Position numbers and translations under genes: made by a program | In this document: in pieces, positions 25,738-36,346 of the stretch | Position numbering within the stretch: the stretch's first letter is position 1 | Layout of the letters: every line of letters starts with the position of its first letter | The notes under the pieces: model-generated | Seen by the model: the letters and a program-made list of their open reading frames with translations, nothing else | Database searches by the model: none | What the model was told of the DNA's origin: nothing | NCBI RefSeq assembly: GCF_900142625.1 | Contig: NZ_FRBN01000022.1 | Coordinates: forward strand, 1 to 56,888 | Reading direction: 5' to 3' | Source: Roseovarius marisflavi | Lineage (GTDB): Bacteria > Pseudomonadota > Alphaproteobacteria > Rhodobacterales > Rhodobacteraceae | Length of the DNA: 56,888 nucleotides

Positions 25738-28700
25738 TCAGGTGTTGCTGCCCTGCAACGGCATCACCTTCAACTCACCTTCTTCGCGGGCCTTGATGGC
25801 CAGAGCGGCGGCATGCGAACCGGCGGCGGTGGTGAAATAGGGAATCTTGTCATAGAGAGCGACCGAGCGGATTTCGCGACTGTCTTCAACCGCTTGCGCG
25901 CCTTCGGTGGTGTTCATCACAAGCGCGATCTGCCCGTCTTTCAGCATATCGACGATATTGGGGCGCCCCTCATAGACCTTGTTGACCACCTCGCAGGTGA
26001 TGTCCTGCTCTTGCAGGAAGGTCGCCGTGCCGCGCGTGGCGACGATGCTGAACCCAAGATCGACAAGCACGCGGGCCGCCTCAACAAGGTCCGGCGTCTT
26101 GTCGGCATCCTTGATCGAGACAAACACCTTGCCGCTTGCGGGCAGGTCAACGCCGGCCCCCATCTGCGCCTTGAGGAAAGCACGCGGGAAGGACACATCC
26201 CAGCCCATAACCTCGCCGGTCGAGCGCATTTCCGGGCCAAGGATCGTATCCACACCGGGGAAGCGCGCGAAGGGAAGAACCGCCTCCTTGACCGAGAACC
26301 ACGGCATGTTGGGGTCGGCCAGTGTCATCTGATCGGCCATCGGCAGGGTGCCGGGCTTGGTATCTTTGGGGTAAAAGCCACGGAACGGGAAGGCGGCCAT
26401 TTTCTCGCCTGCCATAAGGCGGGCGGCAATTGCGGCAATCGCCGAATCTGTGGCCTTGGCGACGAAGGGCACCGTGCGGCTCGCGCGCGGGTTCACCTCG
26501 ATCAGGTAAATCTCATCGTCCTTGACCGCAAATTGCACGTTCATCAACCCGACCACGTTAAGGGCCAGGGCAAGCGCCTCGGTCTGAACCTTGATGCGCG
26601 CAATCATCTCGTCGCTAAGCGAATAGGGCGGCAGCGAGCAGGCACTGTCGCCCGAATGTACGCCAGCCTCTTCGATATGCTGCATGATGCCGGCCACGTG
26701 AACGGTTTCACCGTCACAAAGCGCGTCGACATCGCATTCGATCGCGCCCGACAGATAGCTGTCAAGCAACACCGGGCTATCGCCGGAAACCACGACCGCC
26801 TCGGCGATGTAACGCTCAAGGTGGGCCATGTCGCGGACGATCTCCATCGCCCGACCGCCCAGAACGTAAGAGGGGCGAATGACCAGCGGAAAGCCGATAT
26901 CATCGGCAATCGCAAGCGCCTGTTCGTCGGTGCTGGCGATGCCGTTGTGCGGCTGCTTCAGGCCAAGTTTGTTGACAAGCTCCTGAAAACGCTCGCGATC
27001 TTCGGCGAGGTCAATCGCATCCGGCGTGGTGCCGAGGATCGGAATACCTTCGGCCTCAAGCGCGCGGGCAAGCTTGAGCGGGGTTTGACCGCCGAACTGA
27101 ACGATGACGCCATGCAGGGTGCCGTTTTCCTGTTCGGTGGTCAGGATTTCCATCACGTGTTCGAATGTCAGCGGTTCGAAATAGAGCCGGTCCGAGGTGT
27201 CATAATCGGTCGAAACCGTCTCTGGGTTACAGTTGATCATGATGGTTTCATAGCCTGCCTTGGTCAGGGCGAAACAGGCATGACAGCAGCAATAATCAAA
27301 CTCGATCCCCTGGCCGATCCGGTTGGGACCACCGCCAAGAATGACCACTTTCTTGCGATCAGAGGGGCGCGATTCACACTCGACCTCGCCCATCATCGGC
27401 GATTCGTAGGTGGAATACATATAGGGAGTCTGGGCCTCGAATTCGGCGGCGCAGGTGTCGATCCGCTTGAACACGGCCCGCACCCCAAGATTGCGGCGCG
27501 CGCGCCGGACCTGGCCTTCGTCGCGACCGGTCAGAGTGGCCAGCCGCGCATCTGTAAAGCCAAGCATCTTGAGCGTGCGCAGGCCCTCTTCTGTCAGCGG
27601 AAGGCCATCGCGGCGAATGTCTTCTTCGGTTTCGACAATCTCGCGGATACGGGCAAGAAACCACGGATCAAAGGCGGTCGCGGCGTTGATCTCGTCATCG
27701 CTAAGACCGTGACGCATCGCCTGGGCGATGGTGCGCATCCGGTCGGGTGTGGCCTGGCTGATCGCCTTGATCACGGCGGCCTTGCCCGAGGTCGCATCGG
27801 TCGCGCCCTCGATCACCACCTCGTCAAAGCCGGTAAGCCCGGTTTCCATGCTCGCAAGCGCCTTTTGCAGGCTCTCGTGGATGGTGCGGCCAATCGCCAT
27901 CGCCTCGCCGACCGATTTCATCGCGGTGGTCAGATGCGGTTTGGCACCGGCGAATTTCTCAAAGGCAAAGCGCGGGATCTTGGTGACGACATAGTCGATG
28001 GTCGGCTCAAAGCTTGCGGGGGTCACCTTGGTGATGTCGTTATCAAGCTCATCCAGCGTATAGCCAACCGCCAGTTTCGCGGCGATCTTGGCAATCGGAA
28101 AACCCGTCGCCTTGGAGGCCAGAGCAGACGAGCGCGACACCCGCGGGTTCATCTCGATCACGACCATGCGGCCATCGGCGGGGTTCACCGCCCATTGCAC
28201 GTTCGAGCCGCCGGTCTCGACGCCGATCTCGCGCAGCACGGCAATGCTCTGATTGCGCATGATCTGATATTCTTTGTCGGTCAGCGTCAGGGCCGGGGCC
28301 ACGGTGATGCTGTCGCCGGTGTGCACGCCCATCGGATCGACGTTTTCGATGGCACAGACGATGATGGCATTGTCGGCCTTGTCGCGAACGACCTCCATCT
28401 CGAATTCTTTCCAGCCCAGAAGCGATTCGTCGATCAGGATCTGGCTGACCGGCGATGCATCAAGCCCGGTCTTGCAGAAATGCTCGTAATCGTCGCGGTT
28501 ATAGGCCACGCCTCCGCCGGTGCCGCCAAGGGTAAAGGCCGGGCGGATGATCGCGGGCAGGCCGACGTAATCAATCGCTGCCATGCATTCTTCCATGGTG
28601 TTGGCAATCGTCGCTTTTGGGTTCTCGATGCCAAGCCGGTCCATCGCCTCGCGGAAAAGCTTGCGGTCTTCGGCCATCTCGATCGCTTCGCGGTTGGCGC

Positions 28701-29049
28701 CGATAAGTTCGACACCGTATTTCTCAAGCACGCCCATGTCGGCGACGGCCAGAGCGGTGTTCAACCCGGTTTGCCCGCCCATCGTGGGCAGCAAGGCATC
28801 GGGGCGCTCTTTTTCGATGATCTTGGCGATGATCTCGGGGGTGATCGGCTCGATATAGGTGGCATCGGCCAGCTCGGGGTCGGTCATGATCGTGGCCGGG
28901 TTCGAGTTGACCAGGATAACGCGGTATCCTTCCTCGCGCAGGGCCTTGCAGGCCTGAGCGCCGGAATAGTCGAATTCGCAGGCCTGACCGATGATGATAG
29001 GCCCCGCTCCGATGATCATGATGGATGAAATATCGGTTCTTTTTGGCAT
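25738..29049 (-). CDS. carB: Carbamoyl-phosphate synthase large subunit
   Basis: A 1103-residue CarB of full length. It makes carbamoyl phosphate from bicarbonate, ammonia delivered by CarA, and two ATP, for arginine and pyrimidine synthesis. Two homologous ATP-grasp halves are evident: the first begins [20 protein letters not shown] and the second [20 protein letters not shown]; the allosteric MGS-like domain occupies about the last 150 residues ([20 protein letters not shown] onwards). carA is not adjacent. The gene is preceded by a promoter at 29109-29136 and a small leader hairpin, GCAGGC-CTCT-GCCTGC, at 29075-29090. Confidence 0.98.
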   Translation of the reverse strand: MPKRTDISSIMIIGAGPIIIGQACEFDYSGAQACKALREEGYRVILVNSNPATIMTDPELADATYIEPITPEIIAKIIEKERPDALLPTMGGQTGLNTALAVADMGVLEKYGVELIGANREAIEMAEDRKLFREAMDRLGIENPKATIANTMEECMAAIDYVGLPAIIRPAFTLGGTGGGVAYNRDDYEHFCKTGLDASPVSQILIDESLLGWKEFEMEVVRDKADNAIIVCAIENVDPMGVHTGDSITVAPALTLTDKEYQIMRNQSIAVLREIGVETGGSNVQWAVNPADGRMVVIEMNPRVSRSSALASKATGFPIAKIAAKLAVGYTLDELDNDITKVTPASFEPTIDYVVTKIPRFAFEKFAGAKPHLTTAMKSVGEAMAIGRTIHESLQKALASMETGLTGFDEVVIEGATDATSGKAAVIKAISQATPDRMRTIAQAMRHGLSDDEINAATAFDPWFLARIREIVETEEDIRRDGLPLTEEGLRTLKMLGFTDARLATLTGRDEGQVRRARRNLGVRAVFKRIDTCAAEFEAQTPYMYSTYESPMMGEVECESRPSDRKKVVILGGGPNRIGQGIEFDYCCCHACFALTKAGYETIMINCNPETVSTDYDTSDRLYFEPLTFEHVMEILTTEQENGTLHGVIVQFGGQTPLKLARALEAEGIPILGTTPDAIDLAEDRERFQELVNKLGLKQPHNGIASTDEQALAIADDIGFPLVIRPSYVLGGRAMEIVRDMAHLERYIAEAVVVSGDSPVLLDSYLSGAIECDVDALCDGETVHVAGIMQHIEEAGVHSGDSACSLPPYSLSDEMIARIKVQTEALALALNVVGLMNVQFAVKDDEIYLIEVNPRASRTVPFVAKATDSAIAAIAARLMAGEKMAAFPFRGFYPKDTKPGTLPMADQMTLADPNMPWFSVKEAVLPFARFPGVDTILGPEMRSTGEVMGWDVSFPRAFLKAQMGAGVDLPASGKVFVSIKDADKTPDLVEAARVLVDLGFSIVATRGTATFLQEQDITCEVVNKVYEGRPNIVDMLKDGQIALVMNTTEGAQAVEDSREIRSVALYDKIPYFTTAAGSHAAALAIKAREEGELKVMPLQGSNT

Positions 29050-29108
29050 GGGGCCCCCGGGCAGCTAAATGGGCGCAGGCAGAGGCCTGCACACGCAAAT
29101 TGGAGCGG

Positions 29109-29136
29109 GTTATATCCATGATCCTGCGGTGTGCAA
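29109..29136 (-). promoter_or_regulatory. Sigma70-type promoter for carB
   Basis: On the reverse strand TTGCAC (29136-29131), 16-base spacer, TATAAC (29114-29109), 60 bases before the carB ATG. Confidence 0.6.
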
Positions 29137-29175
29137 GGCCTGATCCGCGATCTATCCGCCAAACCCGGCCAAGGC

Positions 29176-29739
29176 TCAGGTCTTAAAGGCGGACATTGAC
29201 CCCGCATCGGAGGTGTCTATCGCCTCGGGCGGCTCGTCAAGCACAACCTTGTCAAGCGCGCCCATGCCAAGCCTGTTGCGCTGTGGGTAAAACACAAGCT
29301 GATCAAGCACCACCCCGGCAAGTGCATTGGCGAGAAAGGTGACAAAGCCGCCCTCTGCGGCACTTTGCGGCAGGGTGAATCTTTCGGTCCCGATCAGGAC
29401 ATCCCCGAAATACCCCTCGACCACGACGCTTGGCTCGCCTTTCTCGGATTGCCAGTCGAGCGAGATGAATTGAAACGGCGCGCCGGGGCGCTGAATCATC
29501 ACGCCGCCGCGGGCGTTCATGACGCTTTCGATCTCATTGGTCCCATCGGTGCCATCGCCCGACTTGGCCGCCGAGGAAATCATCATGTTGCGGGTCGTGA
29601 CCATAAACCCATCTTCAGGCATCTCGGCGGGGGCAGGGCCTTCGCCCGGCCCCTCGAACCCGATCGAGACCCGCTCGGCCAGGGCCGACGTGCTCAGCGC
29701 CCAGATTCCGAGAAAACCGGCGATCAATCTGCGGGTCAT
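29176..29739 (-). CDS. Secreted protein of unknown function
   Basis: A 187-residue protein starting MTRRLIAGFLGIWALSTSAL, a signal peptide with cleavage expected after ALA. The mature part is rich in beta-prone stretches (FQFISLDWQSEKGEPSVVVE, GGFVTFLANALAGVVLDQLV) and looks like a single beta-sandwich domain, which would fit an exported, surface or periplasmic role. I do not recognise a named family. The ATG at 29739 has an AAGGAG site 8 bases upstream; a GTG three codons earlier is less likely. It precedes carB in the same direction, and the carB promoter lies in the gap between them. Confidence 0.7.
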   Translation of the reverse strand: MTRRLIAGFLGIWALSTSALAERVSIGFEGPGEGPAPAEMPEDGFMVTTRNMMISSAAKSGDGTDGTNEIESVMNARGGVMIQRPGAPFQFISLDWQSEKGEPSVVVEGYFGDVLIGTERFTLPQSAAEGGFVTFLANALAGVVLDQLVFYPQRNRLGMGALDKVVLDEPPEAIDTSDAGSMSAFKT

Positions 29740-29901
29740 ATGATACACTCCTTAAAACGGCCTTGAGGCCAGCGTTCCCTCCAAAGGTGATCCTGTCAAG
29801 CGTGGCGCACATCGCAAAACTCGGGCAAACCGACGCTTTTGAGGGTGTGTTTTGACCTCGGGGGGCCTAAATACCCCAGCACCAGCCAAGGGATGCGCAG
29901 A

Positions 29902-31026
29902 GTGCAGATTCGTTTCGATCATGGGCCCATGGGCACCGCCTGTCAGTTTGCGCAGGCGCAGCGCCGGATCGTGGCCAATGATCCGGCCGAGGTGCCCGCC
30001 GCGCTTGCCGCGCTTGACGCCGCGCGCGCGGGTGGCTTCTGGCTTGCGGGCTATGCCAGTTACGAGCTTGGCTTTGCCCTTGAGCCGCGCCTTTTGCCGC
30101 TTTTGCCGCGTGACCGCCGTTTGCCCTTGCTCGATTTCGGGGTGTATGACGCGCCGCAGGCAGCGGGGGATTTGCCCGGAGATCCCGCCGGTCTTGGCGA
30201 TTTGCGCCCTCTTTGGGATCAGTCCCGCTATGGCCGCGCGTTCCGGACGGTCCATGATTATATCTGTGCCGGTGATATCTATCAGGCCAACCTGACCTTT
30301 CCCATTCGCATGTCCGCGACCGGCGGGGCGGGCGCGCTTTATGCCGCGCTACAACGGGTGCAGCCGGTGCGCTATGGCGCGCTGATCGAGGATGACAGCG
30401 GCCCGGCGATCCTGTGCCGCTCGCCAGAGCTTTTCTTTCGCACTCATGCCGACGGGCGGATCGAGACCCGCCCGATGAAGGGCACACAGCCCCGAAGCAG
30501 CGACCCGACAGAAGATGCCCGCCGCCGGTTCTTCCTGCAAAGCGACGCCAAGAACCGCGCCGAAAACCTTATGATCGTTGATCTGCTGCGCAACGATATC
30601 TCGCGGGTGAGTGTGCCCGGAAGCGTCTCGGTGCCCGAGCTTTTCTCGGTCGAGACCTATCAGACCGTGCATCAGATGACCTCGCTCATCACCGCGCAGA
30701 TGATGCCCGAAACCGGCCTGTCGGATATTTTCACGGCGCTGTTTCCCTGCGGCTCGATCACCGGGGCGCCGAAACTGCGTGCGATGCAGATTCTGGCCGA
30801 TCTGGAACAGGCCCCGCGCGAGATCTATTGCGGTTCGGTCGGTTGGGCCGCGCCGGATGGGCGCGCCGAATTCAACGTCGCCATTCGTACCCTGATGGTC
30901 GAGGATGGCGAGGCGGTTTTGAACGTCGGCGGCGGCGTGGTCTATGACAGCACCGCGACCGGCGAATTTGAGGAGGCGCTCTGGAAGGCGCGCTTTGCCC
31001 GCGCCCTGACCCCGGCCTTTACCTGA
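29902..31026 (+). CDS. pabB: Aminodeoxychorismate synthase component I
   Basis: PabB aminates chorismate to 4-amino-4-deoxychorismate, the precursor of the folate building block p-aminobenzoate. The 374-residue frame carries the chorismate-binding signature FPCGSITGAPKLRAMQILAD and the RPMKGTQPR segment; lysine in this PIKGT-like motif is typical of PabB, where anthranilate synthase has PIAGT. I prefer the GTG at 29902 (VQIRFDHGPMG) because an AAGGGA site lies 9 bases upstream; the ATG at 29893 has almost no spacing but would add three residues. Its stop is only 6 bases from the convergent cfa stop. Confidence 0.9.
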   Translation: MQIRFDHGPMGTACQFAQAQRRIVANDPAEVPAALAALDAARAGGFWLAGYASYELGFALEPRLLPLLPRDRRLPLLDFGVYDAPQAAGDLPGDPAGLGDLRPLWDQSRYGRAFRTVHDYICAGDIYQANLTFPIRMSATGGAGALYAALQRVQPVRYGALIEDDSGPAILCRSPELFFRTHADGRIETRPMKGTQPRSSDPTEDARRRFFLQSDAKNRAENLMIVDLLRNDISRVSVPGSVSVPELFSVETYQTVHQMTSLITAQMMPETGLSDIFTALFPCGSITGAPKLRAMQILADLEQAPREIYCGSVGWAAPDGRAEFNVAIRTLMVEDGEAVLNVGGGVVYDSTATGEFEEALWKARFARALTPAFT

Positions 31027-31032
31027 GCGCGG

Positions 31033-32262
31033 CTATTCCGCGGCCTGTCGGGCCGGACCGTGATCTTTCTGGTAAAGATAATCGCGGGTCAGCGGGACCG
31101 TCTCTTTTTTGGGCGATAACTGAAACTGGAACACCACATGCTTGTTGGCGCGAAAGGTCAGCTCGCTGGTGATCAGGTAATAGCGCCACATCCGGCAGAA
31201 TCGTTCGTCATATAGCGCATGCGCCTTGTCGATATTGGCCTCGAACCGCTCGGTCCAATGGCGCAGCGTCTTGGCATAATGCAGGCGCCAGACCTCGACA
31301 TCGGTGGTGATCAGGCGACTTTTCTCGATGGCGGTCACCGCCTCTGACATGGCCGGGCAATAGCCGCCGGGAAAGATGTATTTGGTGATCCAGGCGCTTG
31401 TAGCGCCCGGCATCCCGGCGCGCCCGATGGTATGCACAAGGGCCACGCCATCCGGCGTGAGCAGACGCTTGAGCGTATCGAAATATTCGCCGTAATGGGG
31501 CACGCCGACATGTTCGAACATGCCCACCGAGACGATGCGGTCAAACTGTCCGGTGACGTGGCGATAATCCATCAGCTTGAACTCTGCCTGACCCTCTAGC
31601 CCGGCCTCTTTGGCGCGGGCATTGGCGATGCCGTGCTGTTCACGCGATAGGGTCACGCCGGTCACCTGCGCGCCGTAATCGCGCGCCAGCGTCAGGCCCA
31701 TCCCGCCCCAGCCACAACCGATATCAAGCACCCGCATGCCCGGCTTGATCAGCAGCTTGCGCGCGATATGGTGCTTTTTGGCCTCTTGCGCGGCCTCAAG
31801 CGTCATGTCCGGATCACTGAAATAAGCGCAGGAATATTGCTTGTCCTCATCGAGGAACAGATCGTAAAGCTCGCTCGAGAGGTCGTAATGATGCGCGACG
31901 TTCTTTTGCGCGCGGCTGACCGGGTTGAACTGTTTGAAGCGCCGCAGCATCCAGCGCCCGATCACGAGAGGGCGGCGAAACCACGGCTGGCCCTGCGCCG
32001 CCATATTGCTCATCGCCAGTGACAAGAACCCATAGAGATCATCATCGGCGATGGTCAGGCGTCCATCCATATAGGCCTCGCCCAAGGCCAGATCGGGCGC
32101 CATCACCATCTTGCGCGGCAGGCTCGGGTCATGAAACGTCAGCGCCGCCGCTGGTCCGTCATCGCTTCCGTAATGGCGCGTGGTGCCATCGGCGAAGGTC
32201 ACACTTAACCGACCCTGCTTGATCAGGTGCGTCAGCAATCGGTCGAAAGCTTTGGTCCACAT
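31033..32262 (-). CDS. cfa: Cyclopropane-fatty-acyl-phospholipid synthase family
   Basis: A 409-residue SAM-dependent enzyme that transfers a methylene group to double bonds of membrane phospholipid acyl chains. The SAM-binding motif VLDIGCGWGGMGLTLARDYG is in the middle, after a conserved YDLSSELYDLFLDEDKQYSC segment, and GGYCPAMSEAV follows in the catalytic part. Start 32262 (MWTKAFDRLLTHL) has a GAGG site; an upstream ATG at 32274 overlaps that site. Some Rhodobacterales have several paralogues, so the exact reaction is not certain. Confidence 0.92.
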   Translation of the reverse strand: MWTKAFDRLLTHLIKQGRLSVTFADGTTRHYGSDDGPAAALTFHDPSLPRKMVMAPDLALGEAYMDGRLTIADDDLYGFLSLAMSNMAAQGQPWFRRPLVIGRWMLRRFKQFNPVSRAQKNVAHHYDLSSELYDLFLDEDKQYSCAYFSDPDMTLEAAQEAKKHHIARKLLIKPGMRVLDIGCGWGGMGLTLARDYGAQVTGVTLSREQHGIANARAKEAGLEGQAEFKLMDYRHVTGQFDRIVSVGMFEHVGVPHYGEYFDTLKRLLTPDGVALVHTIGRAGMPGATSAWITKYIFPGGYCPAMSEAVTAIEKSRLITTDVEVWRLHYAKTLRHWTERFEANIDKAHALYDERFCRMWRYYLITSELTFRANKHVVFQFQLSPKKETVPLTRDYLYQKDHGPARQAAE

Positions 32263-32364
32263 ATTCCACCTCATCTATTGTCGCCAGAATGGCACCACTT
32301 TCTGGTGTACTTAAACCTGTCGCTTGGCCGGGATTTCCCGGTTCGACTGCGCGTATGAGCGGTA

Positions 32365-32392
32365 TTTTTATCCAGAATCCCCTTAATGTAAA
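32365..32392 (-). promoter_or_regulatory. Possible promoter for cfa
   Basis: On the reverse strand TTTACA (32392-32387), 16-base spacer, TAAAAA (32370-32365). It lies 103 bases upstream of the cfa start in the region divergent to aspS. Confidence 0.45.
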
Positions 32393-32424
32393 CGGATTTG
32401 CCGGGCATGAACGGGTTGCGGCCC

Positions 32425-32453
32425 TTGACTTTGCCGCCCCGCCAAGGTGTATC
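32425..32453 (+). promoter_or_regulatory. Possible promoter for aspS
   Basis: TTGACT (32425-32430) with a 17-base spacer to TGTATC (32448-32453). The -35 is good and the -10 weak. Confidence 0.4.
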
Positions 32454-32499
32454 GGCCCGGACCATGACAGATGCCCCACCGGGGCCGAAAGAGGACGCC

Positions 32500-34275
32500 A
32501 TGCACGCATATCGCAGCCATACTTGCGCCGACCTGACCAAATCCAACGTGGGCGACGCTGTTCGCCTCTCTGGCTGGGTGCATCGCATCCGCGATCATGG
32601 CGGGGTGCTGTTCATTGATCTGCGCGATCACTATGGCGTGACACAGCTTTTGTGTGACCCCGACAGCCCGGTTTTCGCCGAGGTGGAAAAGCTGCGTAGC
32701 GAGTATTGCATTCGAATCGACGGCTCGGTGAAGGCGCGCGACGACAGCCTGATCAACGCCAAGATCCCCACCGGCGAGATCGAGGTCTTCATTCGCGACC
32801 TCGAGGTTCTTGGGGCCTCTGCCGAATTGCCGCTGATGGTGTTCGGCGATCAGGAATACCCCGAGGAAACCCGCCTGCGCTATCGCTACCTTGATCTGCG
32901 CCGCGAGGCGATGCAGCGCAACATGACGCTGCGCTCTGATGTTGTGGCCTCGATGCGCCGCCGCATGTGGGACAAGGGGTTTCGCGAATACCAGACGCCG
33001 ATCATCACCGCCTCGTCGCCCGAAGGCGCGCGCGACTTTCTGGTGCCTTCACGCCAGCACCCCGGCAAGTTCTATGCCCTGCCGCAGGCGCCACAGCAGT
33101 TCAAACAGCTGATCATGGTCAGCGGCTTTGACAAGTATTTCCAGATCGCGCCGTGTTTCCGTGACGAAGATCCGCGCGCCGACCGTTCGCCGACCGATTT
33201 CTATCAGCTTGACCTTGAGATGTCCTTTGTCGAGCAACAGGATGTCTTCGACACCATTCAGCCGGTCGTTCAGGGCATTTTCGAGGAATTCGGCCAAGGT
33301 GCGGCGGTCGATGCCCATTGGCCGCATATTTCGTATCGCGACGCCGCGCTCTGGTATGGCACCGACAAGCCCGACCTGCGCAACCCGATCAAGATGCAGG
33401 ATGTAAGCGAACATTTCCGCGGCTCTGGTTTCGCGATCTTCGCCAAGCTTCTGGAGCAGGAGGGCACCGAAATCCGCGCCATTCCCGCCCCCACCGGCGG
33501 CAGCCGCAAATTTTGTGACCGGATGAATGCCTTCGCGCAAAAAGAGGGCCTGCCCGGCATGGGCTATATCTTCTGGCGCGACGGTGAAAACGGTGTCGAG
33601 GCCGCAGGCCCGCTCGCCAAGAACATCGGCCCCGAACGCACCGAGGCGATCCGCCTTCAGCTTGGTCTTGGCAAGGGCGACGCGGCGTTTTTCCTTGGCG
33701 GCAAGCCATCGGTCTTTGAACGGGTGGCTGGCAAGGCGCGCACCGTCATCGGGGATGAGCTTGGCCTGACCGATCAGAACCGGTTTGCCTTTGCCTGGAT
33801 CGTCGATTTCCCGATGTACGAGGCCGACGAGGAAAGCGGCAAGATCGACTTTAGCCACAACCCGTTCTCGATGCCGCAAGGCGGGCGCGCGGCGCTTGAC
33901 GGGGACCCGCTTGAGGTTCTGGGATACCAGTATGACCTGAGCTGTAACGGTTACGAGCTTATTTCCGGGGCGATTCGGAACCACAAGCTTGATACCATGA
34001 TCAAGGCGTTCGAACTGGCCGGGTATGACGAGGCCGAGGTGCGCAAGCGCTTTGGTGGCATGGTCAACGCCTTTCAATACGGCGCGCCGCCCCACGGCGG
34101 TTGTGCGGCGGGGATCGACCGGATCGTGATGTTGCTGGCCGAGACCGCCAATATCCGCGAAGTGATCATGTTCCCGATGAACCAGCGGGCCGAAGACCTG
34201 ATGATGAACGCGCCCTCTGATCCCACCAGCGATCAGATGATGGAGCTTGGCCTGCGGGTGATACCGCAGGAATAA
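32500..34275 (+). CDS. aspS: Aspartyl-tRNA synthetase (bacterial type)
   Basis: A 591-residue class II synthetase that charges tRNA-Asp. The N-terminal OB-fold anticodon domain includes [20 protein letters not shown]; class II motif 2 is [20 protein letters not shown]; the bacterial GAD insertion covers the middle; and motif 3 is [15 protein letters not shown] near the C-terminus. Start 32500 ([12 protein letters not shown]) has an AGAGGA site; the frame is open 34 codons further upstream without family similarity. Whether it also charges tRNA-Asn cannot be decided from this window. Confidence 0.97.
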   Translation: MHAYRSHTCADLTKSNVGDAVRLSGWVHRIRDHGGVLFIDLRDHYGVTQLLCDPDSPVFAEVEKLRSEYCIRIDGSVKARDDSLINAKIPTGEIEVFIRDLEVLGASAELPLMVFGDQEYPEETRLRYRYLDLRREAMQRNMTLRSDVVASMRRRMWDKGFREYQTPIITASSPEGARDFLVPSRQHPGKFYALPQAPQQFKQLIMVSGFDKYFQIAPCFRDEDPRADRSPTDFYQLDLEMSFVEQQDVFDTIQPVVQGIFEEFGQGAAVDAHWPHISYRDAALWYGTDKPDLRNPIKMQDVSEHFRGSGFAIFAKLLEQEGTEIRAIPAPTGGSRKFCDRMNAFAQKEGLPGMGYIFWRDGENGVEAAGPLAKNIGPERTEAIRLQLGLGKGDAAFFLGGKPSVFERVAGKARTVIGDELGLTDQNRFAFAWIVDFPMYEADEESGKIDFSHNPFSMPQGGRAALDGDPLEVLGYQYDLSCNGYELISGAIRNHKLDTMIKAFELAGYDEAEVRKRFGGMVNAFQYGAPPHGGCAAGIDRIVMLLAETANIREVIMFPMNQRAEDLMMNAPSDPTSDQMMELGLRVIPQE

Positions 34276-34362
34276 GCCGCGCAGCGGGCGGCAAACGGGG
34301 CCTTTCCTTTGGCGCGGCATGGGTGCATGCTCGCGTCAGAGGATTTATGTAAAAGGCTTTTT

Positions 34363-35079
34363 ATGCTGCAAGATCGACCCCTTGGCCCGAAACTGACCGA
34401 TTGGAAAGAACCGCCTGCGCCCGAGGGCGCGGCGCTTGTCGGGCGCTATGCGGCGCTTGAGATGCTGGATGCCGATCGCCACGCCTCTGACCTGCACCGC
34501 GCCAATAGCGCCAGCGATGCGATCTGGGATTACATGCCCTACGGCCCGTTTTCATCCGCCGCGCAATACCACCGCTGGGCGCGGCAGATCACCGGCGGGC
34601 AGGACCCGCTGTTTTACGCGATCACCAATCTCGAGACGGGCCAACTGGGTGGCGTTGCAAGCTATCTTCGGATCGCGCCACAATCGGGCAGCATCGAGGT
34701 CGGGCACATCAACCTCTCGCCCGCGCTGCAACGCACCCGCGCCGCGACCGAGGCGATGTATCTTATGATGAAATGGGCGTTCGAGGCGGGCTATCGGCGC
34801 TATGAATGGAAATGCGACGCGCTCAACATGCCGTCGCGCCGCGCCGCAGAACGCTTGGGCCTTAGCTATGAGGGTATTTTCCGTCAGGCCACCGTGGTGA
34901 AAGGGCGCAATCGCGATACCGCCTGGTTTGCCGCGATTGATGCCGAGTGGCCCGCCCTGCAGGAGGCCTTTCAAATCTGGCTGGCCCCGTCAAACTTTGA
35001 CGAAGAGGGCCGACAGCGCGAAAGCCTGAGCAGCCTGACCCGCCTTGTGCGCGCCGCCGGTGATCCCGCCCAGGGCTAG
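34363..35079 (+). CDS. GNAT family N-acetyltransferase (RimL-like)
   Basis: A 238-residue acetyl-CoA-dependent N-acetyltransferase of the RimJ/RimL type, which usually modify protein N-termini or small amines. The core includes PLFYAITNLETGQLGGVASY, GSIEVGHINLSPALQRTRAA with the acetyl-CoA loop, and GYRRYEWKCDALNMPSRRAA, RLGLSYEGIFRQA near the end. Start 34363 has an AAAAGG site. It follows aspS in the same direction after an 87-base gap and is convergent with the response regulator. Confidence 0.88.
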   Translation: MLQDRPLGPKLTDWKEPPAPEGAALVGRYAALEMLDADRHASDLHRANSASDAIWDYMPYGPFSSAAQYHRWARQITGGQDPLFYAITNLETGQLGGVASYLRIAPQSGSIEVGHINLSPALQRTRAATEAMYLMMKWAFEAGYRRYEWKCDALNMPSRRAAERLGLSYEGIFRQATVVKGRNRDTAWFAAIDAEWPALQEAFQIWLAPSNFDEEGRQRESLSSLTRLVRAAGDPAQG

Positions 35080-35091
35080 ACCCGCGCCGCC

Positions 35092-35793
35092 TTAAATCGC
35101 CAGCCGCGTCTGCAGCCGCTTTTCGATCAGCGCGACCATCGGTGCAACAGCGTCGGCACCGGTTTCCCCGGAAATCTTCGTCGCGGCCTGCGCCATTGCC
35201 CCGTCAGAGGCCGAGTGGGCCACACCAGTCAGAAATTGCGAGATATAGGCCAGCACCGGCGCGTCATGCCCGCCGTCAAGCAGGTTCAGCACGTGCTCCA
35301 GATCATCGCGATAGGCCAGCGGATCAGGGCTTATGACCTCATCGGTGATCGCATAGGGGCCGTTCGGGCGCCGGTCAGCGGGCAGATGGCGCAGAATCTG
35401 TTGCTGAAAGGTGCCAAGGCTCTCTATCGGCTTAAGAAGAAACCCATCCGCCCCGACCTTGAGAGCCGCGTCTTCGGCCGTGGCATCGCCGCTTGTCGCG
35501 ATGATAACGCCGACGCGCGGCGAGACGCGGTCAAGCTCTTCGATAAGCTCGGCACCGGGGCCATCCGGCAGGCCAAGGTCGATAATCGCCGCCGACGGGC
35601 GATAGACCTGAAGATGCCGCCGGGCAGAGCGCAGGCAATCCGCCCGCCTGATCCGCGCACCGCTGCGCAAACACATAAGACGCAGCGCCTCGCTGGCATA
35701 GCGGCTATCCTCGACGGCGAGGACGGTCATACCCAAAAGCGGGCGGCTGTTTGTGGGCGCGCGCTGGGGTGCAAGGCTGTCGAGATCATTCAT
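35092..35793 (-). CDS. Orphan response regulator with helical C-terminal tail
   Basis: A 233-residue protein with a receiver domain at residues about 21-140: acidic pair E28-D29 in VLAVEDSRYA, phosphorylatable D72 in IIDLGLPDGPG, switch T100 in IIATSGD and K121 in LLKPI. No DNA-binding output domain follows; residues 150-233 are helical (LAYRDDLEHVLNLLDGGHDA, VLAYISQFLTGVAHSASDGA) and recall an Hpt-like bundle, but the usual phosphoacceptor motif is not clear. No histidine kinase gene is adjacent, so it is an orphan. Confidence 0.85.
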   Translation of the reverse strand: MNDLDSLAPQRAPTNSRPLLGMTVLAVEDSRYASEALRLMCLRSGARIRRADCLRSARRHLQVYRPSAAIIDLGLPDGPGAELIEELDRVSPRVGVIIATSGDATAEDAALKVGADGFLLKPIESLGTFQQQILRHLPADRRPNGPYAITDEVISPDPLAYRDDLEHVLNLLDGGHDAPVLAYISQFLTGVAHSASDGAMAQAATKISGETGADAVAPMVALIEKRLQTRLAI

Positions 35794-35883
35794 CGGGCTG
35801 ATCCTTTGTTGAACCGGGTCCGCACAGGATTACGCAGGGATGGTGAACGCGCGGTTAATGCGCGGGTTGCGTCCCCCTGTCGC

Positions 35884-35912
35884 TTGTCACCCGGCGTTTG
35901 CGCCCCCATAAC
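35884..35912 (+). promoter_or_regulatory. Sigma70-type promoter for mce
   Basis: TTGTCA (35884-35889), 17-base spacer, CATAAC (35907-35912), 30 bases before the mce ATG, in the region divergent to the response regulator. Confidence 0.55.
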
Positions 35913-35941
35913 ACAGTCAAACCAGATGAAAGGAACCAGCC

Positions 35942-36346
35942 ATGATCGGACGCCTCAATCACGTTGCAATCGCCGTGCCGGATCTGACCGCCGCCGCCGA
36001 GCAATACCGCACTGCGCTGGGCGCCAAGGTGGGCGCACCGCAGGACGAACCCGACCACGGGGTCACTGTTATCTTTATCGAATTGCCCAATACCAAGATT
36101 GAATTGCTGTACCCGTTGGGGGAAAACAGCCCGATCAACGGATTTTTGGAAAAGAACCCGGCGGGGGGGATTCATCACATCTGTTACGAGGTTGACGATA
36201 TTCTGGCCGCCCGCGACCAGCTTTTGAAATCCGGCGCGCGCGTGCTTGGTACCGGCGAGCCCAGGATTGGCGCCCATGGCAAGCCGGTGCTGTTTTTGCA
36301 CCCCAAGGATTTTAACGGCTGCCTTGTCGAGTTGGAGCAAGTCTGA
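35942..36346 (+). CDS. mce: Methylmalonyl-CoA epimerase
   Basis: A 134-residue VOC-fold metalloenzyme that epimerises (2S)- and (2R)-methylmalonyl-CoA in propionyl-CoA breakdown and related C2 assimilation routes. Expected metal ligands are visible: His7 in RLNHVAIAV, the histidine pair in GGIHHICYEV (78-79) and Glu130 in CLVELEQ. An AAAGGA site precedes the ATG. It shares one base with the DUF1467 gene. No methylmalonyl-CoA mutase or propionyl-CoA carboxylase gene lies in the window. Confidence 0.94.
   Translation: MIGRLNHVAIAVPDLTAAAEQYRTALGAKVGAPQDEPDHGVTVIFIELPNTKIELLYPLGENSPINGFLEKNPAGGIHHICYEVDDILAARDQLLKSGARVLGTGEPRIGAHGKPVLFLHPKDFNGCLVELEQV

Noticed and set aside
25813..29028. Very long open frame (about 1071 codons) on the + strand opposite carB
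   Set aside because: It is the complementary shadow of a GC-rich gene: low-complexity His/Arg/Gly composition, no ribosome site, no family similarity, while the opposite strand is a perfect CarB.
29839..29901. Longer N-terminus for PabB from a TTG at 29839
   Set aside because: No ribosome site and no similarity to the family opening, which starts at the IRFDHGP segment.
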